From: Providencia burhodogranariea DSM 19968
GTDB lineage: Bacteria; Pseudomonadota; Gammaproteobacteria; Enterobacterales; Enterobacteriaceae
DNA length: 64,000 bases
NCBI RefSeq assembly: GCF_000314855.2
Contig: NZ_KB233222.1
Location: 764,889-828,888 of the forward strand
Reading direction: 5' to 3'
Part shown: piece by piece, positions 19,503 through 29,736 of the stretch
Layout: every line of letters begins with the position of its first letter
How positions within the stretch are numbered: the stretch's first letter is position 1
Translations under genes and position numbers: made by a program
Notes under the pieces: model-generated
What the model was told of the DNA's origin: nothing
Database searches by the model: none
Seen by the model: the letters and a program-made list of their open reading frames with translations, nothing else

Positions 19503-20075
19503 ATGAAGAAGCTAATCATTGGGTTAACTGGGGCAAGTGGTGCTATCTATGGCGTTAGGCTATTAGAGGTACTTAAACCCGTTAAGAATGTGGAGACACA
19601 TTTAGTGATGAGTGCTGCAGCCCGTCAAACATTGGCATTAGAAACCAGCTATAGCGTTAAAGATGTTCAGCAATTGGCTGACCATGTCTATGATAGTCGG
19701 GATATCGCAGCAGCTATCTCGTCTGGGTCATTCCGTACCGCAGGTATGGTGATTATGCCTTGTACCATGAAGACGCTTTCTGGCATTGTGCACAGTTATA
19801 CCGATACATTAGTGACGCGTGCTGCGGATGTGGTGCTTAAAGAAGGTAAAAAATTGGTTTTAGGGGCTCGTGAAACACCATTACACCTTGGCCATTTACG
19901 GTTACTCGTGCAAGCGGCAGAAATGGGGGCGGTGATTATGCCCCCAATGCCGGCCTTCTACCACCAGCCACAAACAATTCAAGATATTGTAGACCAAACA
20001 GTTAATAGGATACTTGATCAGTTTGATATCGAACTAGAAAAAGATTTGTTCTGCCGTTGGCAGGGCGCGAAATAG
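19503..20075 (+). CDS. ubiX: Flavin prenyltransferase (UbiX)
   Basis: UbiX makes prenylated FMN, the cofactor of the UbiD decarboxylase in ubiquinone synthesis. The start at 19503 gives MKKLIIGLTGASGAIYGVRL (190 aa), with a GCAGG site. The FMN-binding GLTGASGAIYG motif and the MIMPCTMKTLSGI and GARETPLHLGHL segments are typical. In E. coli ubiX directly follows purF; here about 3 kb of accessory DNA separates them. Confidence 0.97.
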   Translation: MKKLIIGLTGASGAIYGVRLLEVLKPVKNVETHLVMSAAARQTLALETSYSVKDVQQLADHVYDSRDIAAAISSGSFRTAGMVIMPCTMKTLSGIVHSYTDTLVTRAADVVLKEGKKLVLGARETPLHLGHLRLLVQAAEMGAVIMPPMPAFYHQPQTIQDIVDQTVNRILDQFDIELEKDLFCRWQGAK

Positions 20076-20263
20076 GTTTCATCGTTACCTATTAAATGAT
20101 TTTTTGTTTTTAAAATAGATACTAATAAAATTTCATAAAAACGATAAATCATAGATTAATTGAGGATTAATAATTATTAGAAAACTTGATAGATCTATTT
20201 TTCGTTAGTTTTACTTTCTTCGTTTAAATGTGACTTTACTTATATGGCGTCGTTACCATCAAA

Positions 20264-20289
20264 AAAGGCCTACTTTAAATAGGCCTTTC
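20264..20289. terminator. Bidirectional-looking terminator between ubiX and yfcH
   Basis: AAAGGCCTA (20264-20272) pairs with TAGGCCTTT (20280-20288). A-rich sequence on the left and Ts on the right allow use on both strands, which suits the convergent ubiX and yfcH genes. Confidence 0.75.
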
Positions 20290-20355
20290 GTATTGAGTTT
20301 AGTAAAAAAATCAATTTATTTTGTTTAAATGTACTGAGTGCTGTATTTAAAATAA

Positions 20356-21270
20356 TCAGCTAGCATCATTTTGGATCGCAAATAAATTCTCTAATGCAAC
20401 TCTTAATTCAATGTATTCAAATTGAAAGCCAGCCTCTTCCAAACGTTTCGGAATAGCTTGCTGCCCTCCAATAACTAAGGCAGCGGATTCACCTAAAATA
20501 GTTTTAATCGCAAAAGCAGGGGTACGAATAAAAGCTGGGCGATTAATCACTTCACCTAAGATGGCTGCGAATTGATCGTTATGTACAGGATAAGGCGCGG
20601 TCATATTAAACGGACCTGAAAGCGTTGGATTATCTAAGAGATAACAGATAGCGCTAACCATGTCATTAATGTGTATCCAAGGCATATACTGTTTGCCATG
20701 ACCTATTGGCCCACCTGCTCCCATCTTAAATATAGGGAGAACTTTTGCGAGAGCTCCACCTTCAAGTGACATAACAACACCAGTACGCAATAAACAGACT
20801 CGTGTTAATTCAGATTGAGCATTCTGCGCGAGTGCTTCCCAATGTTGGCATAATTGATGTGTAAATTCATCATGGGGTTGTTCTGATTCTGTAACCACGA
20901 CTTGGCCTTGATCGCCATAATAACCGACAGCGGAACCTGATAAAAAAGTGTGTGGCGGAGTACTACTTGCGGCAATAAGCTCAGTTAAGCGTTGGGTGAT
21001 TTTCCAGCGGCTATCGCATAGGATCTTTTTTTGCTCGTCAGTCCACCGCTTCTCAGCAATGGGTTCACCTGCAAGGTTGATGACAGCATCGAAGTCATTA
21101 AGGTCGTTTTTATCTTGTAAAGAAGTCCAACATTCAACAGCTTTACAAAAGTGACTGTAGACTTTTTGCGGGGAACGGCTAAGCACGGTCACTTGGTCAG
21201 AACGTGCGATAAGTCGTTGGATGAGAGGTGTACCAATTAGCCCGGTACCACCAGTTATGAGAATCCGCAT
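20356..21270 (-). CDS. yfcH: TIGR01777-family epimerase-like protein (YfcH)
   Basis: This is a 304-residue extended short-chain dehydrogenase-like protein. The N-terminal NAD(P)-binding motif ITGGTGLIG is clear, followed by [17 protein letters not shown] and the [12 protein letters not shown] motif of the YfcH/SulA-like subfamily. C-terminal segments WIHINDMV and GPFNMTAP fit. The physiological substrate is unknown. It lies near yfcD and pta as in E. coli, but the argT-hisJQMP genes found beside it in E. coli are absent here. Confidence 0.93.
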   Translation of the reverse strand: MRILITGGTGLIGTPLIQRLIARSDQVTVLSRSPQKVYSHFCKAVECWTSLQDKNDLNDFDAVINLAGEPIAEKRWTDEQKKILCDSRWKITQRLTELIAASSTPPHTFLSGSAVGYYGDQGQVVVTESEQPHDEFTHQLCQHWEALAQNAQSELTRVCLLRTGVVMSLEGGALAKVLPIFKMGAGGPIGHGKQYMPWIHINDMVSAICYLLDNPTLSGPFNMTAPYPVHNDQFAAILGEVINRPAFIRTPAFAIKTILGESAALVIGGQQAIPKRLEEAGFQFEYIELRVALENLFAIQNDAS

Positions 21271-21569
21271 AATCGCCTCCTGTGAAAAATTGGACAGATA
21301 TAAGTTAGAATTAATTGAGCTAACTATAGCAGCAACTCATAAAATTTGCCGAATTCGTAGAAAATTTCGTTCAAAACACGTTATTGTAATAAGAGTAGCC
21401 TATTATTAGAGTTTCTCAGTGATGAAATCAATGCCCAAATTTGGCACTGATTACTTGCAAGGGGACAACGAAAAGCATACCTTGTAACGAAATGTTTGCT
21501 AGACCGATTTCAGCAATAATTCTATGGCATAAAGACTGTGTTAACAGACTGATAAAAAAGGTTTTAAGG

Positions 21570-22109
21570 ATGGCGGAACAAACCGAAGTGGTTGAATGGG
21601 TTGATATTGTAGACGATAACAATGAAGTTATCGCACAGGCCACACGTAAGCAGATGCGAGCTGAGAATTTACGTCATCGTGCTACTTACATTGTTGTCCA
21701 TGATGGGATGGGCAAAATATTGGTTCAAAGACGAACTAATATCAAAGATTTTTACCCGGGTTTTTTGGATGCGACAGCTGGCGGAGTTGTTACGCAAGGT
21801 GAAAATGTTCTTGATTCTGCTAAACGTGAAGCCCAAGAAGAACTTGGTATTGCAGGTGTGCCTTTTGCCGAGCAAGGTCTTTTTTATTATGAAGATGATA
21901 ATTGCCGAGTTTGGGGAGGACTATTTAGTTGCGTGAGTCATGGTCCTTTTGCATTGCAGGAGTCTGAGGTCGCCGAAGTGAGTTGGCTTACACCTGAGGA
22001 AATTAGTGCTCGCTGTGATGAATTCACTCCAGATTCATTAAAAGCGCTATCTTTATGGTTAACGCGTAATAATGAAACAGATAAAGCGATTAATTGTGCT
22101 AATAATTGA
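21570..22109 (+). CDS. yfcD: Nudix hydrolase (YfcD)
   Basis: The start at 21570 gives [20 protein letters not shown] (179 aa, near the E. coli length), with an AAGGA site directly upstream. A longer frame from 21441 lacks support. The Nudix box is at about residues 72-94 ([24 protein letters not shown]), with the REAQEE metal-binding core. The family resembles IPP isomerase-type Nudix proteins; the substrate is unknown. Confidence 0.94.
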   Translation: MAEQTEVVEWVDIVDDNNEVIAQATRKQMRAENLRHRATYIVVHDGMGKILVQRRTNIKDFYPGFLDATAGGVVTQGENVLDSAKREAQEELGIAGVPFAEQGLFYYEDDNCRVWGGLFSCVSHGPFALQESEVAEVSWLTPEEISARCDEFTPDSLKALSLWLTRNNETDKAINCANN

Positions 22110-22753
22110 TAACAAAATACGGTAGGGGTTGTTGATCTTTGAAGGTCAATTTTTATTTTAATTAACAGTTTTTACTTAATGTAAAAATAAGCATGATGAG
22201 TGGTTCACCGCCAAGTGAACTGGGTAAGAACCGCTCAAAATAATGAAAAATTATGTTTAATCGAACTCGAAGGGTACTTTTCATTCGAAGTTTGGATTTA
22301 CAATGATATTTTTTAATCATCTGAATACACTACATCATTATATTGATGTCATTTCACTCAATGAGTACAGTAAAAGTAAGTCGTAAAGGTCGACAAGCCT
22401 TTAGATAAAGCCTACCAACGAACGCTGTAATTCATTCGTTTTTTTCATATCCACTATTGCTGTTTTATTTCCAACGACATATTGTAAATGACTAATAAAG
22501 TATTGAACCCCATAATTAAATTATCATATTCATTTATGGTATTAACTCTATTCAACAGAATATTCATTATTTTGTGAACATAAACTGTATATATTATATT
22601 TAAATTATTCTGAGTCAGAGTACTTTCTACTAGATTATAACAATATGTTATAACAATAAGTTATAATTAATAGATGATTTAATTCATATATTCATTTAGC
22701 ATCGAAACGATATCTTAATGTGAGTAATACCTTGGTATTCGAGATAATAATTA
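22110..22753. other. yfcD to M24 peptidase intergenic region
   Basis: The left half is the 282-bp repeat element at 22123-22404. The rest is very AT-rich, with no gene, and presumably carries the promoter of the peptidase-symporter cassette. Confidence 0.6.
22123..22404. mobile_element. MITE-like repeat element, long copy 1
   Basis: This starts TAGGGGTTGTTGATCTTTGAAGG and ends AAAGGTCGACAAGCCTTTAG, so its ends are imperfect inverted repeats. Internally it matches the element at 61017-61300: shared stretches include TCTTTGAAGGTCAATTTTTATT, GAACTCGAAGGG and CTTTTCATT. There is no coding frame of note. It looks like a non-autonomous element carried between genes. Confidence 0.7.
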
Positions 22754-23989
22754 ATGACAATAAATAAAAATTTGGCCTTATTGAAACAACAACACCTAAA
22801 GAATGTCACAGCTAAAGCACGTGAAATTATGGAGCGAGATGGTATTGAAGCTCTTGTCGCAACAGTTGGTGATAATTTCTATCATTTGACAGGTTTTGCG
22901 AGTTTCTTCATGTATACCTTCAGGCAGACAGGCACGGCAATTGCAGTTATTTTTCGTGATCCTGTGATTGAATCTGTAGTGATCATGAATGAATTTGAAG
23001 CAGCAAGTTTACAGCTTGAAATGCCCAATTCTAAAATTCGCACGTTTCCCATTTGGGTTGATGTGGATGATCCTTATAACCCAGATAATGGCAAGGTGGT
23101 TAAACAAAGACCGATTAATAGTCCAATTGAAACCATTTTTACGTTACTGAAAGAAACCTTTGCAGAGGCTGGTGTTTATGGCAAACCAATTGCTATTGAG
23201 CTTAATCAGATCACCTATGCAGGCAAAACATGGCTAGATAAAGTCATTCCAGAATTAAATCTAGTAGACTCCGCTCCGCTATTTAATGAATTACGCGTTA
23301 TCAAGAGTGAGTGGGAAATAACGCATTTAAGAAAAAGTGCACAAATTACTGAAGCAGGTATTCAAGCGGCAAGTGAATTAATTAAAGTTGGCTGTACTTC
23401 CGCTGAATTAACCGCTGCGTTTAAAGCAAAGGTCATGGAATACCCTGAAACTAACTACAGTCGTTTTAACTTAATTTCTGTGGGCAGCGATTTTTCACCC
23501 AAAATGTTATCTGACGAGGTTCCTGCTAAAGCAGGTGACTTAATCAAATTTGACTGTGGCGTAGATGTCGCTGGATATGGTGCAGATATTGCCCGCACCT
23601 TTATCGTGGGAGAGCCTAACGATAAAGTTAAAGAACTCTATGAAACCATTCATAAAGGACACGAATATATGTTAGGTCGTGTTGGGCCGGGTGTGCTGCT
23701 CAGTGATGTATTCAATGAAACCATGGCATTGATCCGCAATTCGGGCTTACCTCATTATAACCGCGGGCATTTAGGTCATGGTGATGGTGTATTTGTTGGC
23801 TTAGAAGAAGCACCATTCGTGAGTGCAGCAGCAACAGATGTATTTCGTGCAGGAATGGTGATGAGTTTAGAAACACCTTATTACGGGATTGGCGTTGGTA
23901 GCATTATGATTGAAGATATGCTGCTTATCACTGAAGACGGTGTAGAAATGTTGAGCAATCTACCGCGCAACTTGGTTTCTCGTGGGTAA
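22754..23989 (+). CDS. M24-family metallopeptidase (Xaa-Pro aminopeptidase/dipeptidase-like)
   Basis: The 411-residue protein has a creatinase-type N-terminal domain (about 1-180) and a pita-bread M24 catalytic domain. The likely metal ligands are visible: Asp in FDCGVDVAGYGADIARTF, His in HLGHGDGVFVG, Glu in SLETPYYGIG and Glu in IMIEDMLLITEDG. This supports a metal-dependent peptidase for X-Pro or similar dipeptides, in the cytoplasm. It is followed closely by the DUF3311 and symporter genes, implying uptake and hydrolysis of a peptide or amide substrate. The exact substrate is unknown; a creatinase-like amidinohydrolase is a less likely alternative. Confidence 0.85.
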   Translation: MTINKNLALLKQQHLKNVTAKAREIMERDGIEALVATVGDNFYHLTGFASFFMYTFRQTGTAIAVIFRDPVIESVVIMNEFEAASLQLEMPNSKIRTFPIWVDVDDPYNPDNGKVVKQRPINSPIETIFTLLKETFAEAGVYGKPIAIELNQITYAGKTWLDKVIPELNLVDSAPLFNELRVIKSEWEITHLRKSAQITEAGIQAASELIKVGCTSAELTAAFKAKVMEYPETNYSRFNLISVGSDFSPKMLSDEVPAKAGDLIKFDCGVDVAGYGADIARTFIVGEPNDKVKELYETIHKGHEYMLGRVGPGVLLSDVFNETMALIRNSGLPHYNRGHLGHGDGVFVGLEEAPFVSAAATDVFRAGMVMSLETPYYGIGVGSIMIEDMLLITEDGVEMLSNLPRNLVSRG

Positions 23990-24008
23990 GTTAAACAAGG
24001 AATTATCA

Positions 24009-24206
24009 ATGAAATGGTATCACTATTTGGTTATTTTCCCACTACTTGCACTAACGGTTGGTATTTATTTTGCCAATCGTGTTGAGCCTTTTGTTTTGGG
24101 ATTGCCATTTTTAATGTTTTGGATTGTCGGGTGGGTAATTATCAGCGCATTGATTATGCTACTAATTAATATATTAGATTCTAAGAATGGTAAGGAAAAA
24201 CAATGA
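24009..24206 (+). CDS. Small DUF3311-like membrane protein
   Basis: The start at 24009 gives MKWYHYLVIFPLLALTVGIYFAN (65 aa) with an AAGGA site; an in-frame ATG at 23982 would overlap the peptidase. Two hydrophobic segments are separated by NRVEPFVLGLPFLMFW, the pattern of DUF3311 proteins that sit next to sodium:solute symporters. Its stop overlaps the symporter start by 4 bp. It is probably an accessory subunit of the transporter. Confidence 0.8.
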   Translation: MKWYHYLVIFPLLALTVGIYFANRVEPFVLGLPFLMFWIVGWVIISALIMLLINILDSKNGKEKQ

Positions 24207-25663
24207 GCTCAGCATTAATTGTGATTTCGCTATTTTTCCTATTTAGCATCTATTTGGCATTAAGAGCGAAAAAAGGCAAAAAAATGGACCACGAAGGGTG
24301 GTCAGTTGGTGGGCGCAGTTATGGCGCATTACTGGTCTTTTTACTTAGTGCTGGTGAGATCTATACGACTTTTACATTTCTAGGTGGAAGTGGTTGGGCA
24401 TATGGTAAAGGTCCTGCGATCCTCTACACTTTGGCGGTTAATGCTTTTATGGGGATTTTTCTTTATTGGGTTCACCCACGGGTATGGCGCTTTGCAAAGG
24501 ACCATAATGTCAGAACTATTTCTGACTTCTTTGGCGCTAAGTATAAAAGCCAAGGTTTAGCACTCTTAATTAGCCTGATCTCAATTGCGGCGATGGTACC
24601 ACTATTTGTGTTACAACTTAAAGGGCTTGGTATTATTGTTTCTCAAGCTTCTTATGGTGCTATTCCGGCGGATATGGCGATTTGGATTGGGATTATTGCT
24701 GTCACTTTATTTGTGATGATTTCAGGGATCCATGGCTCAGCTTGGACCTCCGCATTGAAAGATTTGATGATCTTGGTTGTGGTGGTATTTATTGGGATTT
24801 ATATCCCTTTGCACTATTACGGCAGTTTTGGTGATATGTTCCGTGCTATTGATACCTCAAGCCCAGGTTTCCTCACATTTTCGGATAAAGGGCTGAACAT
24901 CCCTTGGTATATTTCGACGGTCTTCTTGTCGGTAATTGCGTATTTTTGTTGGCCACACTATATGGCTGCGGTATTTACTGCAAAAGATGAAAACTCATTA
25001 AAGCGCAATAGTATTTTAATTCCAGCTTATAGCTTGATTATGTTATTTGCTTTCTTTGTCGGCTATGCGGCGATCTTGCAAATACCACATCTTGAAGGCT
25101 CAATGGTTGACTTGTCATTGTTTGAAATTTCAAAGTCTACGTTCTCACCTGTTATTGTCGGGTTTATTGGTGCGGCAGGTATGTTGACGGCGTTAGTACC
25201 GGGTTCTATGCTACTACTGACAACGTCAAACATGTTAGCGGGTGTGGTGCAAAAAGCTTTTAAGGTGAGCGAAGAGAAGCGCCAGTCAGGCATATATGCT
25301 CGATTTATGGTACCTGTTGTTGCCTTAGTTAGCCTGTACTTTATTTTCCACAGTAATGACACGCTAGTAGCCATTATGCTGCTTGGTGTAAACATTGTTG
25401 CTCAATTCTTCCCTGCACTGCTGATGAGCTTTAGGCAAAATAACCCAATGACGGCAGCAGGGGCGATTGCCGGTATTATCGCAGGCGTTATTTTCTTAGC
25501 GGTAACTTATATCGAGCACATTTCGCTAGTACAGATTTTCCCTTGGCTAGGAGAAGGGCTTCAATTTATGAATATTGGTATTGCTGCTTTTGTGTTGAAT
25601 ATTATTGTTGCGACAGTGGTTTCAGTATTTATATCTAAGAAGCCGAAATCACAAATAGCTTAA
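24203..25663 (+). CDS. Sodium:solute symporter (SSS family)
   Basis: This 486-residue inner-membrane protein has about 13 hydrophobic segments. The SSF-type N-terminus is visible (SVGGRSYGALLVFLLSAGEIYTTFTFLGGSGWAY), along with a PanF/PutP-like core (WTSALKDLMILVVVV) and a basic C-terminus. The ATG overlaps the DUF3311 stop, so the two are translationally coupled. The upstream M24 peptidase suggests the substrate is a peptide or amino-acid derivative, taken up with Na+. A strong hairpin follows at 25728. Confidence 0.9.
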   Translation: MSSALIVISLFFLFSIYLALRAKKGKKMDHEGWSVGGRSYGALLVFLLSAGEIYTTFTFLGGSGWAYGKGPAILYTLAVNAFMGIFLYWVHPRVWRFAKDHNVRTISDFFGAKYKSQGLALLISLISIAAMVPLFVLQLKGLGIIVSQASYGAIPADMAIWIGIIAVTLFVMISGIHGSAWTSALKDLMILVVVVFIGIYIPLHYYGSFGDMFRAIDTSSPGFLTFSDKGLNIPWYISTVFLSVIAYFCWPHYMAAVFTAKDENSLKRNSILIPAYSLIMLFAFFVGYAAILQIPHLEGSMVDLSLFEISKSTFSPVIVGFIGAAGMLTALVPGSMLLLTTSNMLAGVVQKAFKVSEEKRQSGIYARFMVPVVALVSLYFIFHSNDTLVAIMLLGVNIVAQFFPALLMSFRQNNPMTAAGAIAGIIAGVIFLAVTYIEHISLVQIFPWLGEGLQFMNIGIAAFVLNIIVATVVSVFISKKPKSQIA

Positions 25664-25727
25664 ATGTAAGTTATTTGACCTCTGCGTCATCAATAGTAAT
25701 ATTAAATTTGATGGCGCAAAATATAAG

Positions 25728-25756
25728 AAAGCTAGCGTGATGATGCGCTAGCTTTC
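25728..25756 (+). terminator. Terminator hairpin after the symporter gene
   Basis: AAAGCTAGCG (25728-25737) pairs perfectly with CGCTAGCTTT (25746-25755). The T tract is short, but the stem is stable and lies about 65 bp after the stop codon. Confidence 0.7.
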
Positions 25757-25851
25757 TCATTAATCATCTAACGAATTCAATATTAATCTATGCAATATTT
25801 ATTATTGAGCTGAACATGACTTTATTAGATTAAATGAACAGTCCAATCAAT

Positions 25852-26322
25852 TTATTTTTTCGAAAGCTGAACACATAAAACACCACCAATCACCAAACAA
25901 ATCCCCAAAATTTTCCCCATAGGAATTGAGTTTTGTGTCATGCCAAACCAACCAAATTGCTCTATCAAAGCTGAAATGATTAATTGCCCCGCGATAACCA
26001 TCACAAAGAAGGTCGTACTACCAATTTTAGGGACGAGTATTAGCGCGGAGGTGAGATATAACATGCCTGCGATCCCTCCAAACCATATCCATATTGGTTG
26101 ACTAAACAGCTCCAAGTTAAAATTAGGTTTTGGTACTTTGAAAATGAATAATAGTGGGATCAGGACTATCATACTGACTAATAGTGATATCGCACTTGCC
26201 CATAATGGATGGCCTAGATGCCGTGCGAGGATCGCATTACTTGCTGCTTGAATTGGGACAACACCCCCTGCAAGCAAAGCAACAATTGTGAGAATAATCC
26301 CTGATAATGAAAGCGTTGACAT
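25852..26322 (-). CDS. DMT-family transporter of the YdcZ (DUF606) type
   Basis: The 156-residue protein has five hydrophobic segments, matching the half-size YdcZ/DUF606 transporters. Segments include ALLAGGVVPIQAASNAILAR near the N-terminus and GKILGICLVIGGVLCVQLSKK at the end. It is an inner-membrane protein of unknown substrate, and probably acts as a dimer. It is divergent from the LysR gene at 26426, which likely regulates it. Confidence 0.87.
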   Translation of the reverse strand: MSTLSLSGIILTIVALLAGGVVPIQAASNAILARHLGHPLWASAISLLVSMIVLIPLLFIFKVPKPNFNLELFSQPIWIWFGGIAGMLYLTSALILVPKIGSTTFFVMVIAGQLIISALIEQFGWFGMTQNSIPMGKILGICLVIGGVLCVQLSKK

Positions 26323-26425
26323 GATGTTTTCTCAATGAATAAATTACCAGATTTGGTTTAATATCATGTTAAGACACGTTATCACTGCTGGGAAATGAAC
26401 GATTTTATAAGGTACTATTCGCCAA

Positions 26426-27334
26426 ATGAATAATTTAAGAAAATTAGATTTAAATCAGCTAGTTACTTTATTTGTTTTATTGCGAGAACGTCATGTGAGT
26501 CGAGCCGCTGAGGCATTGCATAAAAGCCAACCCGCAGTGAGTCATACGTTAAACATCCTTCGTGAATTGTTTAACGACCCTCTACTTATTCGTCAAAAAG
26601 GGCAGTACCAGCTAACAAGTAAAGCGGAATCATTGTATGGGCCATTAGCTCAAGCATTAAATCAACTTGATGACTTGATTTCTCAGCAGGATTTTCAGCC
26701 GTTACAGTGCAATAGACGGTTTAATATTGCCATGTCTGATTACGGTGCTGCACTCATATCAACAAAATTAATTCGTTATTTACGGGAACATGCCCCTGAT
26801 GTGGATTTGAAAATTTGGCATTGTAGTCGAGAAGAAATGCAAAATAAATTACATGAAGGAAGCTTGGACTTTGCATTTGGTGTATTTAATTCATTAGATA
26901 ATACATTACATGCACAATCTATGTTTACCGATAAGATGATAAGTGTGGTTGATAAAGCGATTTGTCCAAAGGGAACAATGAGCCTAATCGATTGGCTAGC
27001 GCATCCCCATATTTTAGTCAGCATGAAACCTTTTGATGCCAATGAAATTGACCAGCATCTTCAATTAATTAATCAACAGCGACGTATTGCAGTCACTGTG
27101 CCATATTGGCAGATAGCGCCGCAATTGTTAGAAGATACCAACCTTATTCTCACGGTGGCTGAAAAAGCCATACCCCAAGCGATGCGTGGAAAATTTGCGA
27201 TTTTCACACCGCCATTTGAACTTCCTGATTTGGAGTTTCAAATGATATGGCATCAACGTAGTGAGGGAGATGGTGCTTTAAATTGGTTGAGAAAAACGAT
27301 TGAATGCTTGTTGCAAGAAGAAAATAATCCATAA
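26426..27334 (+). CDS. LysR-family transcriptional regulator
   Basis: The 302-residue protein has an N-terminal winged helix-turn-helix (LVTLFVLLRERHVSRAAEALHKSQPAVSHTLNILRELF), with the usual LysR A-x-A-L-x-x-S-Q-P-A-V-S pattern. A periplasmic-binding-protein-like effector domain follows from about residue 90. The 103-bp region shared with the divergent YdcZ-type transporter suggests that is its target. The co-inducer is unknown. Confidence 0.88.
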   Translation: MNNLRKLDLNQLVTLFVLLRERHVSRAAEALHKSQPAVSHTLNILRELFNDPLLIRQKGQYQLTSKAESLYGPLAQALNQLDDLISQQDFQPLQCNRRFNIAMSDYGAALISTKLIRYLREHAPDVDLKIWHCSREEMQNKLHEGSLDFAFGVFNSLDNTLHAQSMFTDKMISVVDKAICPKGTMSLIDWLAHPHILVSMKPFDANEIDQHLQLINQQRRIAVTVPYWQIAPQLLEDTNLILTVAEKAIPQAMRGKFAIFTPPFELPDLEFQMIWHQRSEGDGALNWLRKTIECLLQEENNP

Positions 27335-27362
27335 AAAAGCCAACCCAATGATGGATTGGCTT
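27335..27362 (-). terminator. Terminator of the ackA-pta unit
   Basis: On the minus strand AAGCCAATCC and GGGTTGGCTT form a 10-bp stem followed by a run of Ts, about 27 bp after the pta stop. On the plus strand it also ends the LysR gene, but without a T run. Confidence 0.8.
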
Positions 27363-27388
27363 GATACCGAAATAGACTCTTTGAATAA

Positions 27389-29533
27389 TTAAGCGTTTTC
27401 GTTTTGTGCAGCTTGGATCGCTGTCAGTGCCACAGTGTAAACAATATCATCTACCAGTGCGCCACGGGACAGGTCATTAACCGGTTTACGCATACCTTGC
27501 AGCATTGGTCCAATAGACACGAGATCAGCTGAACGTTGCACGGCTTTATAGGTTGTATTACCTGTGTTCAAGTCTGGGAAAATAAAGACGGTTGCTTTAC
27601 CTGCAACGGGTGAGTTTGGTGCTTTTGATTTCGCAACATCAGCCATTACCGCAGCATCATACTGAAGTGGGCCATCAATGATCAGGTCAGGGCGTTTTTC
27701 TTGTGCTAAACGCGTTGCTTCACGAACTTTTTCAACATCGCTACCTGCACCAGAGTTACCCGTTGAATAAGAGATCATCGCAACACGTGGGTCGATACCA
27801 AACGCTTTTGCTGAATCAGCAGATTGAATTGCGATTTCAGACAGTTGTTCCGCCGTTGGATCTGGGTTGATTGCGCAGTCACCGTAAACAAACACTTGTT
27901 CTGGTAACAGCATAAAGAACACAGAAGAAACCAGTGAGCTACCCGGAGCTGTTTTAATTAACTGTAGTGGTGGGCGAATGGTGTTTGCTGTGGTATGCAC
28001 TGCACCAGAAACGAGACCGTCAACTTCACCTTTTTCCAACATCAATGTTCCAAGAACAACGTTATCTTCGAGCTGTTCACGGGCAACGACTTCGGTCATT
28101 CCTTTGCTCTTACGTAATTCAACAAGACGGCCAACATACTCTTCACGTGCTTTTAGTGGATCAACGATCTCAATGCCTGCACCAAGCTCGATACCTTGAG
28201 CTGAAGCAACACGGCGGATGTCGTCTGGGTTTCCTAACAATACACAAGTTGCGATACCGCGCTCAGCACACAGAGATGCAGCTTTCACTGTACGTGGCTC
28301 ATCACCTTCTGGCAGAACGATACGTTTACCTGCTTTACGTGCCAGTTCGGTTAATTGGTAACGGAATGCTGGTGGAGATAGGCGGTTAGGACGATGAGAG
28401 TCGGCAACTAATGATTCAATCCAATCGCTACTGATGTGGCGTGCGACATAGTTTTGAATTTTTTCAATACGCTCATGGTCACCTGCTGGGACTTCTAAGC
28501 TGAAACTTTGCAGATTCAGTGAAGTCTGCCAAGTATTACTTTTTACCATGAAGACAGGTAGGCCAGTTTCAAATGCTTGTTCACACAGCTTACGAATCGG
28601 CGCATCGATATCATAGCCACCTGTTAATAACAGTGCACCAATTTCAACGCCATTCATTGCCGCCAGTGAAGCAGAGACTAATACATCAGGGCGATCGGCA
28701 GAAGTGACTAACAGTGAACCAGGACGGAAATGCTCAAGCATGTGTGGAATACTACGCGCACAGAAAGTCACCGATTTAACACGGCGAGTATTAATTTCAC
28801 CTTCATTAATAATTTCTGCATTCAAGTGTTTTGCCATATCGATGGCACGCGTTGCAATTAGATCAAAATTCCACGGAATAGAAGCAAGAACTGGCAGGCT
28901 CAGGCAGTCTAATTCTTTTGTCGTAATATTTGCAATGGTCGCTTTGGTTGAGTCATCAAAGATTTCAGATAAGTCAGGGCGTGTACGACCTTGGTCATCA
29001 ACAGGTGCATTCACTTTATTGACAATAACACCGATGATACTTTTATTACGTTGGCCGCCAAATTCGTTACGAACTAATTCGAGGCGTTCTTTCATCTCAG
29101 AAACAGAGCTGTTACCAGGCGCAGTAACAAAAACAATTTCAGCGCCTAAAGTTTTCGCGATCTCGTAGTTCAGTGATTGAGCAAAAGAGTGCTTACGTGT
29201 CGGTACTAAACCTTCAATCAGAACGACTTCTGAATTTGCCGTTAGTTCGTGATAGCGAGCAACGATTTCTTCCATCAATACGTCTTTTTTTGAAGAGGTC
29301 AGTAATGACTCAACATATTCCATTTTTAATGGTTCGACGATGGTGGTAAGGCTCGAATGGGAGCGTAAAACTTCAGTGGTTTGATCTTTGCTTCCTGACA
29401 CACGTGGCTGAGCGATAGGCTTGAATACGCTCAACTGGACACCTTTTTGTTCCATTGAACGAACGACGCCTAGGCTGACGCTGGTTAAACCAACGCTAGT
29501 GCCGGTAGGAATTAACATAATTGTACGAGACAC
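27389..29533 (-). CDS. pta: Phosphate acetyltransferase (Pta)
   Basis: Pta converts acetyl-CoA and phosphate to acetyl phosphate in acetate overflow metabolism. The 714-residue length matches the long enterobacterial form. It has an N-terminal P-loop/DRTGG regulatory region ([35 protein letters not shown]) and a C-terminal phosphotransacetylase domain from about residue 390. That domain has [32 protein letters not shown] and [16 protein letters not shown]. It lies downstream of ackA on the same strand, with a MITE-like repeat and a hairpin in the 203-bp gap. Confidence 0.98.
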   Translation of the reverse strand: MSRTIMLIPTGTSVGLTSVSLGVVRSMEQKGVQLSVFKPIAQPRVSGSKDQTTEVLRSHSSLTTIVEPLKMEYVESLLTSSKKDVLMEEIVARYHELTANSEVVLIEGLVPTRKHSFAQSLNYEIAKTLGAEIVFVTAPGNSSVSEMKERLELVRNEFGGQRNKSIIGVIVNKVNAPVDDQGRTRPDLSEIFDDSTKATIANITTKELDCLSLPVLASIPWNFDLIATRAIDMAKHLNAEIINEGEINTRRVKSVTFCARSIPHMLEHFRPGSLLVTSADRPDVLVSASLAAMNGVEIGALLLTGGYDIDAPIRKLCEQAFETGLPVFMVKSNTWQTSLNLQSFSLEVPAGDHERIEKIQNYVARHISSDWIESLVADSHRPNRLSPPAFRYQLTELARKAGKRIVLPEGDEPRTVKAASLCAERGIATCVLLGNPDDIRRVASAQGIELGAGIEIVDPLKAREEYVGRLVELRKSKGMTEVVAREQLEDNVVLGTLMLEKGEVDGLVSGAVHTTANTIRPPLQLIKTAPGSSLVSSVFFMLLPEQVFVYGDCAINPDPTAEQLSEIAIQSADSAKAFGIDPRVAMISYSTGNSGAGSDVEKVREATRLAQEKRPDLIIDGPLQYDAAVMADVAKSKAPNSPVAGKATVFIFPDLNTGNTTYKAVQRSADLVSIGPMLQGMRKPVNDLSRGALVDDIVYTVALTAIQAAQNENA

Positions 29534-29557
29534 GGGAAACCTCTTTTATCGGTTACG

Positions 29558-29688
29558 TTAGGGGCTGTTGACCTTTTTAGGGTAGCTTTTATTAAAAGTC
29601 ATACATGGAAGATAGCTTGTATCTATCCTCGTGCCTTTAACAGACTACCTATTGCAAAAAATTAAGCTTAAAAGGTCAACAGTCACTG
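29558..29688. mobile_element. MITE-like repeat element, medium copy (about 130 bp)
   Basis: The ends TTAGGGGCTGTTGACCTTTT and AAAAGGTCAACAGTCACT are inverted repeats; CTGTTGACCTTTT is a perfect 13-base match between arms. The ends match the long elements at 22123 and 61017, but the interior is shorter. It lies between ackA and pta and could form a long RNA hairpin in the transcript. Confidence 0.65.
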
Positions 29689-29702
29689 ATTATAAAATAG
29701 AA

Positions 29703-29725
29703 CCGCCAGCGGATTAGGCTGGCGG
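29703..29725 (-). terminator. Hairpin after ackA
   Basis: CCGCCAGC (29703-29710) and GGCTGGCGG arms form a perfect 8-bp GC-rich stem (right arm 29718-29725). On the minus strand it is followed by TTCTATTTTATA, a weak T tract. It could attenuate transcription into pta or stabilise the ackA mRNA. Confidence 0.6.
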
Positions 29726-29736
29726 ATATATCCGTT

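Noticed and set aside
27967-28389. 140-codon plus-strand frame opposite pta
   Set aside because: It is antisense to conserved Pta coding sequence and shows no family features.
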